Below, piece by piece: positions 53,231 to 62,243 of a stretch of 64,000 nucleotides of DNA (its first letter is position 1; each line of letters starts with the position of its first letter). The notes beneath the pieces were generated by a model. That model had not been told where the DNA came from, made no database searches, and saw nothing but the letters and a program-made list of their open reading frames with translations. Location: contig JADLFM010000008.1 of the NCBI GenBank assembly GCA_020845495.1, positions 1 to 64,000 on the forward strand, given 5' to 3'. Made by a program: the position numbers and the translations under genes. The DNA is from Chloroflexota bacterium. GTDB taxonomy: Bacteria > Chloroflexota > UBA6077 > JACCZL01.

Positions 53231-54466
53231 ATGCAGACAAGAACAATGCAAGACTGGGAACCGCACGAATCGCGCCAGGATGCCCGCCAGGATCACCGGT
53301 ACCTGGCTGCGGCGCGCGAGCGTGGTTGGATCACCCTCGAGGAGATCATGAGACTGGCATCCGGATCTCCCGTCAATCTCAACGAAGCGATGCACGTCTC
53401 GCGCGAGGCCGGCATCAACCTGGTCGATTCCGACCGCGATCCCTGGGACGACGTCCACGCGATGGCCACGCGGGGCGCCGACGCATTCCAGGCGGTCGAG
53501 GACATCGAGGAAGAGGACCACGAGCAGGAGGCAGCGGCTGTCACCGACGAGTTGATGGCTGGCGGTCCGGCCGCCCTCTACCTGCGCGAGATCAGCCGCA
53601 CACCGCTACTTACGGCCGTGGAAGAAGTCCAGTTGGCTCAGGAGATCGAAGCCGGCAAGGCCGCCCGCGCCGAGCTCGGATCGGACGTCACCGACGCGGC
53701 CGAGCGTGAACGGCTGGAAGATGTCGTCGCGGTTGGCGACGCCGCGCGCAAGCGCCTGATCGAGTCAAACCTCCGACTCGTCGTCTCAGTCGCCCGGAAG
53801 TATCTTGGACGCGGCATGTCGTTCCTCGACCTCGTGCAGGAGGGCAACATCGGCCTTCAGCGCGGCGTCGATAAGTACGACTGGCGCAAGGGGTTCCGTT
53901 TCAGCACCTACGCCTACTGGTGGATTCGCCAGGCCGTGAGCCGCGCCGTCGCCGAGCAGAGTCGCACGATCCGCCTGCCGGTCCACATCGTCGAGCAGTT
54001 GACGAAGCTCTACAACGTCGCCCGTGACCTCGAGCGCGAGCTCGGCCGCCAGCCCACGCCGGAGGAGATTGGCGCGACGATGGGCCTGGACCCCGAGCGG
54101 GTGCGCGAGTCGTTCCGGGCGGCCAGGGTGCCGATCTCGCTGGAGACACCGATTGGCGACGAGGGCGACTCGACCATCGCCGATCTGGTCGCCGATGCCG
54201 GCAACCGCGCGCCGGCCGACGAGGCCGAGGGCGCGGTCCTCTCGCAGGCGTTGGACACGTCACTGCGGCAGCGGCTGACGCAGCGCGAAGCCGACGTGCT
54301 GAAGCTTCGCTATGGACTGGCGGATAACCAGGAGCGGACGCTCGCCGAGGTTGGCAAGGCGCTCGGGATCAGCCGCGAGCGCGCCCGGCAACTCGAAGCG
54401 GAGGCTATGCGCAAGCTTCGCCGAGACGCGCCGTTCCGCCGCCTGTTCCAGGAGTACCTGGAGTAG
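53231..54466 (+). CDS. RNA polymerase sigma-70 factor, RpoD/SigA-like
   Basis: This 411-aa sigma factor has a short, divergent N-terminus (residues 1-110) rather than a long acidic region 1.1. Regions 1.2/2 follow (DPVVLYLREI-like LYLREISRTPLLTA, RKYLGRGMSFLDLVQEGN, YAYWWIRQAVSR), then region 3 and region 4 (RKLRRDAPFRRLFQEYLE at the end). It could be the primary sigma or a group 2 paralogue; the RpoD-type core is intact. The start ATG 53231 is preceded by GTGGGGAGC. It is alone on its strand, divergent to the BON gene. Confidence 0.9.
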   Translation: MQTRTMQDWEPHESRQDARQDHRYLAAARERGWITLEEIMRLASGSPVNLNEAMHVSREAGINLVDSDRDPWDDVHAMATRGADAFQAVEDIEEEDHEQEAAAVTDELMAGGPAALYLREISRTPLLTAVEEVQLAQEIEAGKAARAELGSDVTDAAERERLEDVVAVGDAARKRLIESNLRLVVSVARKYLGRGMSFLDLVQEGNIGLQRGVDKYDWRKGFRFSTYAYWWIRQAVSRAVAEQSRTIRLPVHIVEQLTKLYNVARDLERELGRQPTPEEIGATMGLDPERVRESFRAARVPISLETPIGDEGDSTIADLVADAGNRAPADEAEGAVLSQALDTSLRQRLTQREADVLKLRYGLADNQERTLAEVGKALGISRERARQLEAEAMRKLRRDAPFRRLFQEYLE

Positions 54467-54820
54467 ACCTCGGGTGCGCCCAGCATCCTTACCCCTCCAC
54501 TTCTGCACACGCGGCAGCTCACCTGAGGCTGTGGCACTCTGGATGCTGAGGTCCATGGCACTGCGATCGACTCCTGGCTGGATCGCTCGTCGTCAGGGCA
54601 CGTGGCCGCTGTGGCGAACTGGCGTAGGTGCAAGCTTCGACTCCACTCTTGTCGTCGCGAGTGTGGACGAGCGGGGGAGCGCCGATACCGGGTTGCATCG
54701 CTCGACCGATGCCGGGGCGGGATCTACATGGCCATAAGCGTAGCGCACGTGAGTTTCACGGCGGACCTGGTTTAGGACGTCGCGAGCACATCGCGGACTG
54801 GTGAGACGGAGGTAGGGTGC
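54467..54820. other. Intergenic region holding repeat copy C
   Basis: About 354 bp between the sigma factor gene and the GH15 gene. It contains copy C of the 57-bp repeat (54719-54775). No other gene or terminator is clear. Confidence 0.5.
54719..54775 (-). repeat. 57-bp dispersed intergenic repeat, copy C
   Basis: Read on the minus strand it starts CTAAACC, has CCGTGAAAC in the middle and ends GCCATGTAGATCCC, about 80% identical to copy A over 57 bp with no gaps. The internal hairpin (ACGTG/CATGT and GCTA/TGGC around CGCTTA) is preserved with changes that keep pairing. Confidence 0.7.
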
Positions 54821-56734
54821 GTGCACGCTGAGCGAACGCGAGATTCAACTATGGCCGCGGCGCATGTGGACGCGGCGTACGCGCCGATCCACGAGTACGC
54901 CGTCATTGGCGATTGCCGAACTGCCGGTCTCGTATCGCGTGACGGCTCACTCGACTTCCTCTGCCCGCTTCGCTTCGATAGCCCGACGATCTTCGCGGCG
55001 CTCCTCGACGCCAACATGGGCGGCCGGTTTCGAGTCCGCCCTGTCGGCGCCTTCCGGTCCACGCGAACGTACCTGCCGAATACCAACGTCCTCGAGACCA
55101 CGTTCGTCACGGACAGTGGCAGTTGTGTGCTTCGCGATCTGATGCCGGTGGCGTCTGAGGAAGAAAAGCGGCGCACCCCGCTCCCCGAGCATCTGGTCCT
55201 GCGTGAGCTCGAAGGCCTGACGGGCAGCGTCGAGATCGAGGTGCTGTGTGAGCCCCGCCCCGACTACGCTCGCCGAGGGGCAGGGCTCGAGGCGCGGGGG
55301 GCATTGGGGCTCTGGGGCGAGATGGACGGGGCCGCCTACGTGCTTCGATCCGACGTGCCCTTGACGGTCATCGACGCGGGTCGAGCCGCCGTGGGCACCC
55401 ACCGCCTGCACGCCGGCGAGCGGAGCTACCTCGCGTTTGCGTACAGCCGAGAAGGGCCGGCGCTCGTGCCGATGCTCGGCCTCGCCGCGCGGCATCAGGT
55501 CGAACGGTCAGTCGACTGGTGGCAGGCGTGGGCCGCCCGCTGTTCGTATGAAGGGGCGTACCGGGATGCCGTTGTCAGAAGCGCTCTCACCCTCAAGCTG
55601 ATGACGTACGCGCCATCGGGAGCGGTCGTCGCAGCGCCGACGACGTCCATCCCGGAGGCAATTGGCGGGTCGCGCAACTGGGATTACCGCTACTGCTGGC
55701 TGCGGGACGCCTCGCTCACCCTCCGGGCGCTCTTCGCGCTCGGCTACGACGAGGAAGCGACGGCCTTCCTGAGTTGGATGCTCCATGCCACCCGATTGAC
55801 CAGCCCGGAGCTTCAAGTGCTGTACGACGTCTTCGGCGAGGCCCGGCTCGCCGAGCACGAGCTTCCCCATCTGGACGGCTACGCCAGTTCACGCCCGGTG
55901 CGGATCGGCAACGGTGCGCACGGGCAGTTCCAACTCGACGTCTACGGTGAAGTGATCGACGCCGTCGCGGTGTTCGCGCGCCGCGGCGGGCGCTTCAGTC
56001 GGGACACCATGCACCTGCTGGATGGCCTCGGCCACACCGTCTGTAAGCACTGGCGCGAACCAGACGAGGGCATCTGGGAGGTCCGCTCGGGTCGGTCTCA
56101 CCACACCCACTCGAAGGTTCTATGCTGGGTCGCCCTTGACCGGCTGGTGCGGATGCATGAGGCTGGCACTATCCGGGTGTGCGTCGACGAGATGCGCGCC
56201 GAGCGGGACGCGATTCGTGCGGCGGTGGAGGCGCACGGCTTCAACGAGGGCCTGGGGAGTTACACCCGTACGTTCGACGGGAGCGACCTCGACGCCAGTC
56301 TCTTGACCCTGCCGCTCTACGGCTACGTCGATGGGGCCGATCCGCGCATGCGATCCACCTATGCACGAATCCGAGAGCGGCTCGGGCGGGGCGCCCTCAT
56401 GTACCGCTATCGAGAGGTGGATGACGGCCTGCCGCTGGGAGAGGGCGCCTTCGGCATCACCAGCTTCTGGGGCATCGAGTGTCTGGCCCGTGGCGGCGAT
56501 CTTGCCGGAGCGGCCGCGGCCTTCGAGGAGCTCCTCGCCTGCGCGAATGACGTCGGGCTCTTCGCCGAGGAGATCGACCCTGAGACTGGCGCGGCGCTCG
56601 GCAACTTCCCCCAGGCGTTCACCCACGTCGGCCTGATCAATGCCGCGCTGACGCTCGCGGAGCTACGAGACACGGACGGCCGTGCAGCCTCGCATGCAGC
56701 CGAGACGACCGTCATCAAGGAGTCACAGGTATGA
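54821..56734 (+). CDS. Glycoside hydrolase family 15 protein (glucoamylase or trehalase)
   Basis: This 637-aa GH15 enzyme hydrolyses alpha-glucosides. The N-terminal beta-sandwich domain (residues about 15-230) is followed by the (alpha/alpha)6 barrel. It has RNWDYRYCWLRD (catalytic-site block near residue 285) and a second acid in EEIDPETGAALGNFPQAFTH (Glu). Several actinobacterial and archaeal members of this type are trehalases, so either activity is possible. Start GTG 54821 follows GGAGGT by 7 nt. The next gene overlaps the stop by 4 nt. Confidence 0.92.
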   Translation: MHAERTRDSTMAAAHVDAAYAPIHEYAVIGDCRTAGLVSRDGSLDFLCPLRFDSPTIFAALLDANMGGRFRVRPVGAFRSTRTYLPNTNVLETTFVTDSGSCVLRDLMPVASEEEKRRTPLPEHLVLRELEGLTGSVEIEVLCEPRPDYARRGAGLEARGALGLWGEMDGAAYVLRSDVPLTVIDAGRAAVGTHRLHAGERSYLAFAYSREGPALVPMLGLAARHQVERSVDWWQAWAARCSYEGAYRDAVVRSALTLKLMTYAPSGAVVAAPTTSIPEAIGGSRNWDYRYCWLRDASLTLRALFALGYDEEATAFLSWMLHATRLTSPELQVLYDVFGEARLAEHELPHLDGYASSRPVRIGNGAHGQFQLDVYGEVIDAVAVFARRGGRFSRDTMHLLDGLGHTVCKHWREPDEGIWEVRSGRSHHTHSKVLCWVALDRLVRMHEAGTIRVCVDEMRAERDAIRAAVEAHGFNEGLGSYTRTFDGSDLDASLLTLPLYGYVDGADPRMRSTYARIRERLGRGALMYRYREVDDGLPLGEGAFGITSFWGIECLARGGDLAGAAAAFEELLACANDVGLFAEEIDPETGAALGNFPQAFTHVGLINAALTLAELRDTDGRAASHAAETTVIKESQV

Positions 56735-57210
56735 ACTGGCGCGGTGCGCTGCTCTGGGGCTTCGGCGCGACGATCGTGCTGACCGGCCTCATGTCGGGCA
56801 GCCAGAGCCTTGGCCTCTCGCGGATGAGCCTTCCGTACATGCTGGGGACGATGTTCACCCGGGATCGGGATCGGGCCAAGCTGGTCGGGTTCGTAGCTCA
56901 CGTCATCAACGGCTGGATCTTCGCGTTCGTGTACGCCGCCATTTTCGAGAGCGTGCATCGGGCCTCCTGGTGGCTCGGCGCTTCGATTGGACTGGTGCAC
57001 GGCTCGTTCGTGCTGCTGGTCGGAATGCCGCTCATCCCGGCCATGCACCCACGCATGGCGAGTGAGGAGCACGGCCCCACTCCGACACGCCAGCTCGAAC
57101 CGCCCGGCACCCTGGCCCTGAACTACGGACGGCGGACACCCGTTTCGGCACTCGTCGCGCACGCGATCTACGGTGGCATGCTCGGCACGTTCTATCGCCT
57201 GAAGGGCTGA
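56731..57210 (+). CDS. Integral membrane protein of unknown function, coupled to GH15
   Basis: This 159-aa protein has four hydrophobic segments (about residues 8-28, 52-75, 82-104 and 140-158) and a 35-residue soluble loop rich in Pro/Thr before the last. Its ATG overlaps the GH15 TGA by 4 nt (ATGA), so it is translated in step with it. I do not recognise the family. A role tied to the GH15 enzyme is only inferred from the coupling. Confidence 0.75.
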   Translation: MNWRGALLWGFGATIVLTGLMSGSQSLGLSRMSLPYMLGTMFTRDRDRAKLVGFVAHVINGWIFAFVYAAIFESVHRASWWLGASIGLVHGSFVLLVGMPLIPAMHPRMASEEHGPTPTRQLEPPGTLALNYGRRTPVSALVAHAIYGGMLGTFYRLKG

Positions 57211-57472
57211 GGCCGACGCGCGTGCCGAGACGCCGGTTCAGCAGGTGCGTACCGTGCATGGAGCGCACGCTCTCACGGTCGTGCCGTCGGCGTGCCGTCC
57301 CTGGCCCCCACCTCGTGTGCTCGTTGAATCCCGCTGCCTACGCGGCCTACCCTGGACTGACGTCACCATCACAAGAAGCCGTCAACCCTGACGGCCTGCG
57401 ATGGCCAGTACCGCGCCAGGGCTAGTACTGTGCCGGGGTACGCTCATATGAGGGCCGAAAGGAGCTATCGCG

Positions 57473-58639
57473 ATGCCGCGCAGCTTGAAGATCACCCGCG
57501 TCACCGTCCACCGCTTCGCCTACGACGTCCAGGACATGGGCACCGACTACAACGGCTTCAACTCGGTGTACCTGGCTGGCAGCACCGCCAGGATGTCCGG
57601 CTACGTCACCACCATCGAGACGAACGAGGGCATCACCGGCGAGCACGTCGGCGGGCTGGGAACCGGCTTCTCGCAAGTCGCCGTTGCCGCGCCGTACCTG
57701 ATCGGCCGCAACCCGCTCGAGCGCGAACTGATCTACAACGACCTGAAGCGGGCCTTCCGCAAGCAGGACCGGCTCGGCATGAGCGTCATCGACGTGGCGC
57801 TCTGGGATCTGGCCGGCAAGGTCTACAACGCGCCCGTGTCCGAATTGCTCGGCGGCTGGCGCACCAGCGTCCCGGCCTACGCCTCGACGTACCACGGCGA
57901 CGAGAACGGCGGCCTCACCACACCCGAGCAGTTCGCGGACTTCGCTGTCCGGTGCCGTGAGATGGGCTACACCGCGTTCAAGATCCACGGTTGGGGCCAC
58001 GGCCCGATCGAGCGTGAGGCCGCCACTGTCCTCGCGACCCGCAAGGCGGTCGGCGACGGCATGGACCTGATGATCGACCCGGCCTGCGAGTACGATACCT
58101 GGGGCGACACCCTGAAGGTCGGGCGGGCCTGCGACGAGGCGCGCTACTTCTGGCTCGAAGACCCGTACAAGGACGGCGGCATCTCGGCATTCGGGCACCG
58201 CAAGCTGCGCCAGTTCATCAAGACCCCGATCCTGATCGGCGAGCATATCCGAGGCCACGAACTGCACGTCGACAACATCGTCGCCGACGGCACCGACTAC
58301 GTCCGCGCCGACTCCGACTACGACGGCGGCATCACCGGCTTGATGAAGATCGCGCACTCGGCGGAGGGCTTCGGGCTGGACGTCGAAGTCCACGCGCCCG
58401 GCCCCCACCATCGCCACTGCATGGCCGCGATCCGCAACACCAACTACTACGAGCTTGGTCTCGTCCACCCGAAGGTCAAGGTCACCAAGCCGCGCGTCTA
58501 CGCCTCCGACTACTCGGATGAGCTGGAGGCCATCGACGGCAACGGCCACGTCCCGGTGCCTCAGGGTCCGGGCCTCGGCGTCACCATCGATTGGGACTGG
58601 GTCGACAAGCACCGGGTCGACAAGGCCGTCTACGGCTGA
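57473..58639 (+). CDS. Enolase superfamily enzyme (mandelate racemase/muconate lactonizing type)
   Basis: This 388-aa enzyme has an enolase-type N-terminal capping domain and a TIM-barrel. Conserved items are the base in FKIHGWGH, the metal ligands in MIDPACEY, LEDP and IGEH, and VHAPG in the last third. Members dehydrate sugar acids (galactonate, gluconate, rhamnonate and others) or racemise mandelate; the specificity is unclear. The start ATG 57473 follows AAGGAG. A terminator follows directly. Convergent with the phosphotriesterase-like gene. Confidence 0.88.
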   Translation: MPRSLKITRVTVHRFAYDVQDMGTDYNGFNSVYLAGSTARMSGYVTTIETNEGITGEHVGGLGTGFSQVAVAAPYLIGRNPLERELIYNDLKRAFRKQDRLGMSVIDVALWDLAGKVYNAPVSELLGGWRTSVPAYASTYHGDENGGLTTPEQFADFAVRCREMGYTAFKIHGWGHGPIEREAATVLATRKAVGDGMDLMIDPACEYDTWGDTLKVGRACDEARYFWLEDPYKDGGISAFGHRKLRQFIKTPILIGEHIRGHELHVDNIVADGTDYVRADSDYDGGITGLMKIAHSAEGFGLDVEVHAPGPHHRHCMAAIRNTNYYELGLVHPKVKVTKPRVYASDYSDELEAIDGNGHVPVPQGPGLGVTIDWDWVDKHRVDKAVYG

Positions 58640-58667
58640 TCGGCCTGCACCGACGGCGTCGTTCCGT

Positions 58668-58696
58668 GGGGGAGGGCCAGCAGGCAGCCCTCCCCC
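58668..58696. terminator. Hairpin terminator
   Basis: A perfect 10-bp stem GGGGGAGGGC/GCCCTCCCCC with a 9-nt loop, 29 nt after the enolase-superfamily gene and just before the convergent phosphotriesterase gene ends. Confidence 0.75.
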
Positions 58697-58734
58697 TGTA
58701 GTGCGTCGTCCCCCCGTAGTGTGCCGCCTGGGTC

Positions 58735-59682
58735 TCAGCCGCCGAGGAAGCGGCGCGGGTTCTCGACGTTGAGGCGGCCGATCTGCTCCTCGCTGATGCC
58801 AAGCTCGCGCAAGCGCGGGTAGACCTTGCGGATCGCGAACAGCCAGCCATCCGGGTTGTAGGCCCGGCTGGCAAGCGGATCGGACGTGCGGCTCACGCCG
58901 AGCACCGACCAGTCATGCGAGACCATCAGCCGGTCGCCGACGCCGGCCTTGATGAGCGCCGCTAGCGTCTGGGTGCGGCCCTCCCAGTCCGGCCCGATCG
59001 GTGCGCTGGTCTGATGGCGGTCGAGCCCCAGCCAGACGCCCCTGCGGACCAGCCCGAGCAGATACTCCAGGTCGGTGGTATCGTTGCTGTGGCCGATGTA
59101 GACTCGGTTCAGGTCGAAGCCCTCGTCTTCGAAGATGGCCACCTGTTGCTCGCCGACCCGATGCGGCGCGTAGGTGTGGGTCGAGATGCGGACGCCGGTC
59201 TGCCTGGCGGCACGGACGGCGGCCCGGAGGACGATCTCGCCCTCGCGGGTCACGCCCTCGGCGTCGTTTGCGACCTTGATGATGCCGGCCTTGATGCCAG
59301 TTCCTTCGATCCCCAGTTCGATCTCGCGGACGAACAATGCCGCGATCTCGTCCGGGCTACGGTTGAACAGGGCGCGCGGGATATCGCGCCAGATGCCGGT
59401 TGCGGCGATGACGTTCACCCCGGTTCGGCGTGAGAGATCGGCCAGCAGCCGAACGTCGCGGCCGAGGTCGAGGGTCGAGAGGTCGATGATGGTACGGACG
59501 CCGCCCTCGCGCGCCTCGGCGAGCGTCTTTTCGGCCTGCGCCTTGAAGCGGGCGTAGTCGCCGTACAGCTCCGGGTAGGTCTGGAGGATGCCGGCCGACG
59601 AGGTGGCTACATGCTCGTGGGTCAGCGTGAAGCCGAGATCGTTCGTGTCGAGCGGCCCGAGGACCGAGTTGACCGTCGCCAT
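58735..59682 (-). CDS. Phosphotriesterase-like lactonase
   Basis: This 315-aa binuclear-metal hydrolase of the phosphotriesterase/lactonase family has THEH with His22 and His24, a probable carbamylated Lys in KAGIIKV, His in STHTYAPH and IGHSND, and Asp in SHDWSV. Family members hydrolyse lactones or phosphotriesters. ATG 59682 follows GGGAGGGGC; the upstream frame to 59745 is rejected. It likely handles a lactone made in sugar-acid metabolism. Confidence 0.88.
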   Translation of the reverse strand: MATVNSVLGPLDTNDLGFTLTHEHVATSSAGILQTYPELYGDYARFKAQAEKTLAEAREGGVRTIIDLSTLDLGRDVRLLADLSRRTGVNVIAATGIWRDIPRALFNRSPDEIAALFVREIELGIEGTGIKAGIIKVANDAEGVTREGEIVLRAAVRAARQTGVRISTHTYAPHRVGEQQVAIFEDEGFDLNRVYIGHSNDTTDLEYLLGLVRRGVWLGLDRHQTSAPIGPDWEGRTQTLAALIKAGVGDRLMVSHDWSVLGVSRTSDPLASRAYNPDGWLFAIRKVYPRLRELGISEEQIGRLNVENPRRFLGG

Positions 59683-59782
59683 TGCCCCTCCCGAACGGCC
59701 CGGTGGTACCCGAGCCGGCTGGCTCAGTGTAGCGCGTGCGACCACACACGCTGCGCTTGCCGGCCGCTCGCCAGCCTCCTAT

Positions 59783-59822
59783 AGTGCCGGCGACGATGGG
59801 CCAGTGCCGGCGACGATGGGCG
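59783..59822. repeat. 20-bp tandem repeat
   Basis: Two copies of AGTGCCGGCGACGATGGGCC (the second differs at its last base) lie in the divergent region upstream of the ketopantoate-reductase-like gene. Confidence 0.85.
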
Positions 59823-59867
59823 AGATCGGCCTCACGCGCCGGAATGGCCTTTCGAAGGGGGGCAGGC

Positions 59868-60959
59868 ATGGGCAGCAAGCTGGCATTCATGGGCGCAGGC
59901 GGCGTGGGCAGCTACGTCGGCGGCCACCTGGCGCGCGCCGGCGAGGACGTCACCCTCATCGACCCGTGGCCCGAGCACATCGACGCCATCGAGCATGACG
60001 GGCTGCACCTCGAAGGCACCCAGGGCGACTATCTCGTCCACCCGAAGGCGTTCCACCTGCACGAAGTCCAGCGCCTCGCCAGCGACCCGGTCGACATTGC
60101 CTTCGTCTGCACCAAGTCGTACGACACTGTCTGGGCAACGACACTCATCAGTCAGTACCTCGCGCCCAGCGGCTTCATCGTGTCGCTCCAGAACAGCATC
60201 AACGAGGAGCGCATCGCCAGTGTTGTCGGCTGGGGCCGGGTGGTCGGCTGCATCGCCAGCAGCATCAGCGTCAACGCCTATGCACCGGGTCACGTCACTC
60301 GCACGGTCCAGCCGGGTGGCCCTGGCTATACCGTCTTTCGCGTCGGCGAGGTGCACGGCCGGATTACCCCGCGTGTGGAGGGGCTCGTGCGGCTGCTCGC
60401 GGCCATCGACAGCGCGAAGGCGACGCCGAACCTCTGGGGCGAGCGCTGGACGAAGCTGGTGGTCAACGCGATGGGCAACGGCGTGTCGGCCATCAGCGGG
60501 CTGGGCGGCAAGGACATGACGCTCGATCCGGAGATTCGCCGGCTGTCGATCCAGCTTGCCGGCGAGGCCATCGCGGTCGGGCAGGCACTCGGCTTCTCCT
60601 TGGAGTCGATCCGTGGGGTCGCGCCGGAGGTGATGCGCGCGGCGGCCCAGGGGGACCGGGATGCCTACGTGCGGGTCGAGGCGAAGATGCTCGCGGGACT
60701 GGCTCGCATGACCGACGAAGGCCGCCCCTCGACCGGCCAGGACATCGTCAAGGGCAGGCGCACCGAGATCGACTTCATCAACGGGCTGGTCGCTGACAAA
60801 GGTGACGAGGCTGGCGCCCCGGCCCCTACCCACCGCGCGCTCGTCCAGGTGGTCAAGGACGTCGAGCGGAAGACCGTCGAGCCGTCGCCGTCTCTGGTGC
60901 AGCGAGTCTGGGAACTGGCCGGCATACAGCCGCTCGCAGTGGCACAGCCGGCTCGGTGA
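59868..60959 (+). CDS. Ketopantoate/sugar-acid reductase family protein (ApbA/PanE-like)
   Basis: This 363-aa protein has an N-terminal Rossmann domain (GAGGVGSYVGGHL, residues 9-21) and an ApbA C-terminal domain with the signature GRRTEIDFINGLV. Family enzymes reduce 2-ketopantoate or related 2-keto acids with NADPH. ATG 59868 is downstream of a GGGGGG tract. Another open frame covers the whole gene in antisense but has no protein-like features. Confidence 0.88.
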   Translation: MGSKLAFMGAGGVGSYVGGHLARAGEDVTLIDPWPEHIDAIEHDGLHLEGTQGDYLVHPKAFHLHEVQRLASDPVDIAFVCTKSYDTVWATTLISQYLAPSGFIVSLQNSINEERIASVVGWGRVVGCIASSISVNAYAPGHVTRTVQPGGPGYTVFRVGEVHGRITPRVEGLVRLLAAIDSAKATPNLWGERWTKLVVNAMGNGVSAISGLGGKDMTLDPEIRRLSIQLAGEAIAVGQALGFSLESIRGVAPEVMRAAAQGDRDAYVRVEAKMLAGLARMTDEGRPSTGQDIVKGRRTEIDFINGLVADKGDEAGAPAPTHRALVQVVKDVERKTVEPSPSLVQRVWELAGIQPLAVAQPAR

Positions 60960-61022
60960 CACCTGTGCTGGTGGCCGCGCGCCGACAGTCTGCGCCGATC
61001 TACGGGCAAGGGGCGCTCGGAG

Positions 61023-61901
61023 CTACAGGCCGAGGTCCAGGTCGTTCAGGAAGCGCTCGATCTCAGGGGAGAGCGCCGGCGGGTTCTCTGCCTGGTCGGG
61101 GCCGTAGCGCGCGTCGTAGTTGGCTTCGAGACGTGCGATGAGCGCCCGGACCTCGGCCTTCTGGCGTACCGCCGCCTCGATCTCCGCATACTGAAGCTGG
61201 CCGCGATGGGCGGTCAGCAGTCGAGCCGGTACGTCATAGTAGGCTGACAGCATCTCGAGCATGCGAGCGGTGCCGGCGTGGTCCTCGTCAATCTGGGCGT
61301 AGTGGGGCAGGTGCGCCATCAGACTCATCGACTTGATGCCCAGCCGCGCCGCCTCGTCCGTCAGCAGATTCATGACGGTCGTCGGCCCTTCGTACTGGCT
61401 CTGGCGCTGGGTGTCCAGCGGTGACGTGACGCCCGGTCGGGACGGTACCCCGCCGGCATTGCCCGTCACGACGATCGGGCGGGTGTGGGGGACGGCGTCG
61501 TACATCGCGCCGATCCGGCAGTAGACGCTGACCTTGAAGTGCTCGAAGAGGGCGACGATCGAGTCGATGTAGTCCTCAGACATCGCGTGTGGCTCGAGCA
61601 GGTGCATGAACAGCAGGTCCGGGCCGTCCTCGGTGACGGCGTAGTTCACTACGCTATTCGGGTAGGTCATCTCGCGCTGGCCGCCAACGAGCCGGACCGT
61701 CGGGCGGTAGCGGGTAAAGTCAAAGAAGACGCCGGGCCGCACCAACCGCCCGAGTTCCAGGGCGCCGAAGTGCCGCTCGAGTTGCTGAAGGGTGAGCGTC
61801 CCGACACTCCCCACATCGACCCAGGGGCGAATCATGGCGATCGCATGGGGCTCCCGTAGCTCGGGAACGGGCTCGACAATGTCAAACGCGCCTAGCTTCA
61901 T
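61023..61901 (-). CDS. PAC2 family protein
   Basis: This 292-aa protein of the PAC2 (proteasome-assembly-chaperone-like/DUF75) family shares the ALELGRLVRPGVFFDFTRYRP-type N-terminus and the IGAMYDAVPHTRP region. Bacterial PAC2 proteins are common in Chloroflexota and Actinobacteria and of unclear function. No membrane segment is seen. It ends 64 nt from the ketopantoate-reductase-like gene, convergently. Confidence 0.85.
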   Translation of the reverse strand: MKLGAFDIVEPVPELREPHAIAMIRPWVDVGSVGTLTLQQLERHFGALELGRLVRPGVFFDFTRYRPTVRLVGGQREMTYPNSVVNYAVTEDGPDLLFMHLLEPHAMSEDYIDSIVALFEHFKVSVYCRIGAMYDAVPHTRPIVVTGNAGGVPSRPGVTSPLDTQRQSQYEGPTTVMNLLTDEAARLGIKSMSLMAHLPHYAQIDEDHAGTARMLEMLSAYYDVPARLLTAHRGQLQYAEIEAAVRQKAEVRALIARLEANYDARYGPDQAENPPALSPEIERFLNDLDLGL

Positions 61902-62243
61902 CTCCGTACCCTGCCACGTTCCTGGCCTGCTTCGCCAGTATCCCGCTGCCTCGTCAATCTACGACGAGCCCCGACGTCGGTCCCTCGCCCCCGGCACGTC
62001 AGGTCAACCCCCCGGCACGTCAGGTCAACCCCCCGGCACGCGCGCCGCCGAGACCGCTGAGGCCGCGGGTCGGATGTTGGAACCACACGATACCTCTCGG
62101 CCATGATAGCTGGCTCGGGCAGGGCGCGTGCGCTCGGTCGGTCGACCGATGATTGAGCGACCGGTCTCGGATACGAGTCGCCGTCGTTCAGGTCGAAGGC
62201 GGACGAGCGCCTCGATGCCCGAACGGCCGGTGTGGGGATGGTG
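61902..62243. other. Intergenic region with a 21-bp tandem repeat
   Basis: About 340 bp between divergent PAC2 and rhamnulokinase genes. A 21-bp unit containing CCCGGCACGTCAGGTCAA is present about two and a half times (61988-62040). The rest shows no gene; promoters not resolved. Confidence 0.6.

Noticed and set aside
59832..60962. 376-aa open frame antisense to the ketopantoate-reductase-like gene
   Set aside because: It is an antisense shadow; the plus-strand frame carries Rossmann and ApbA motifs.
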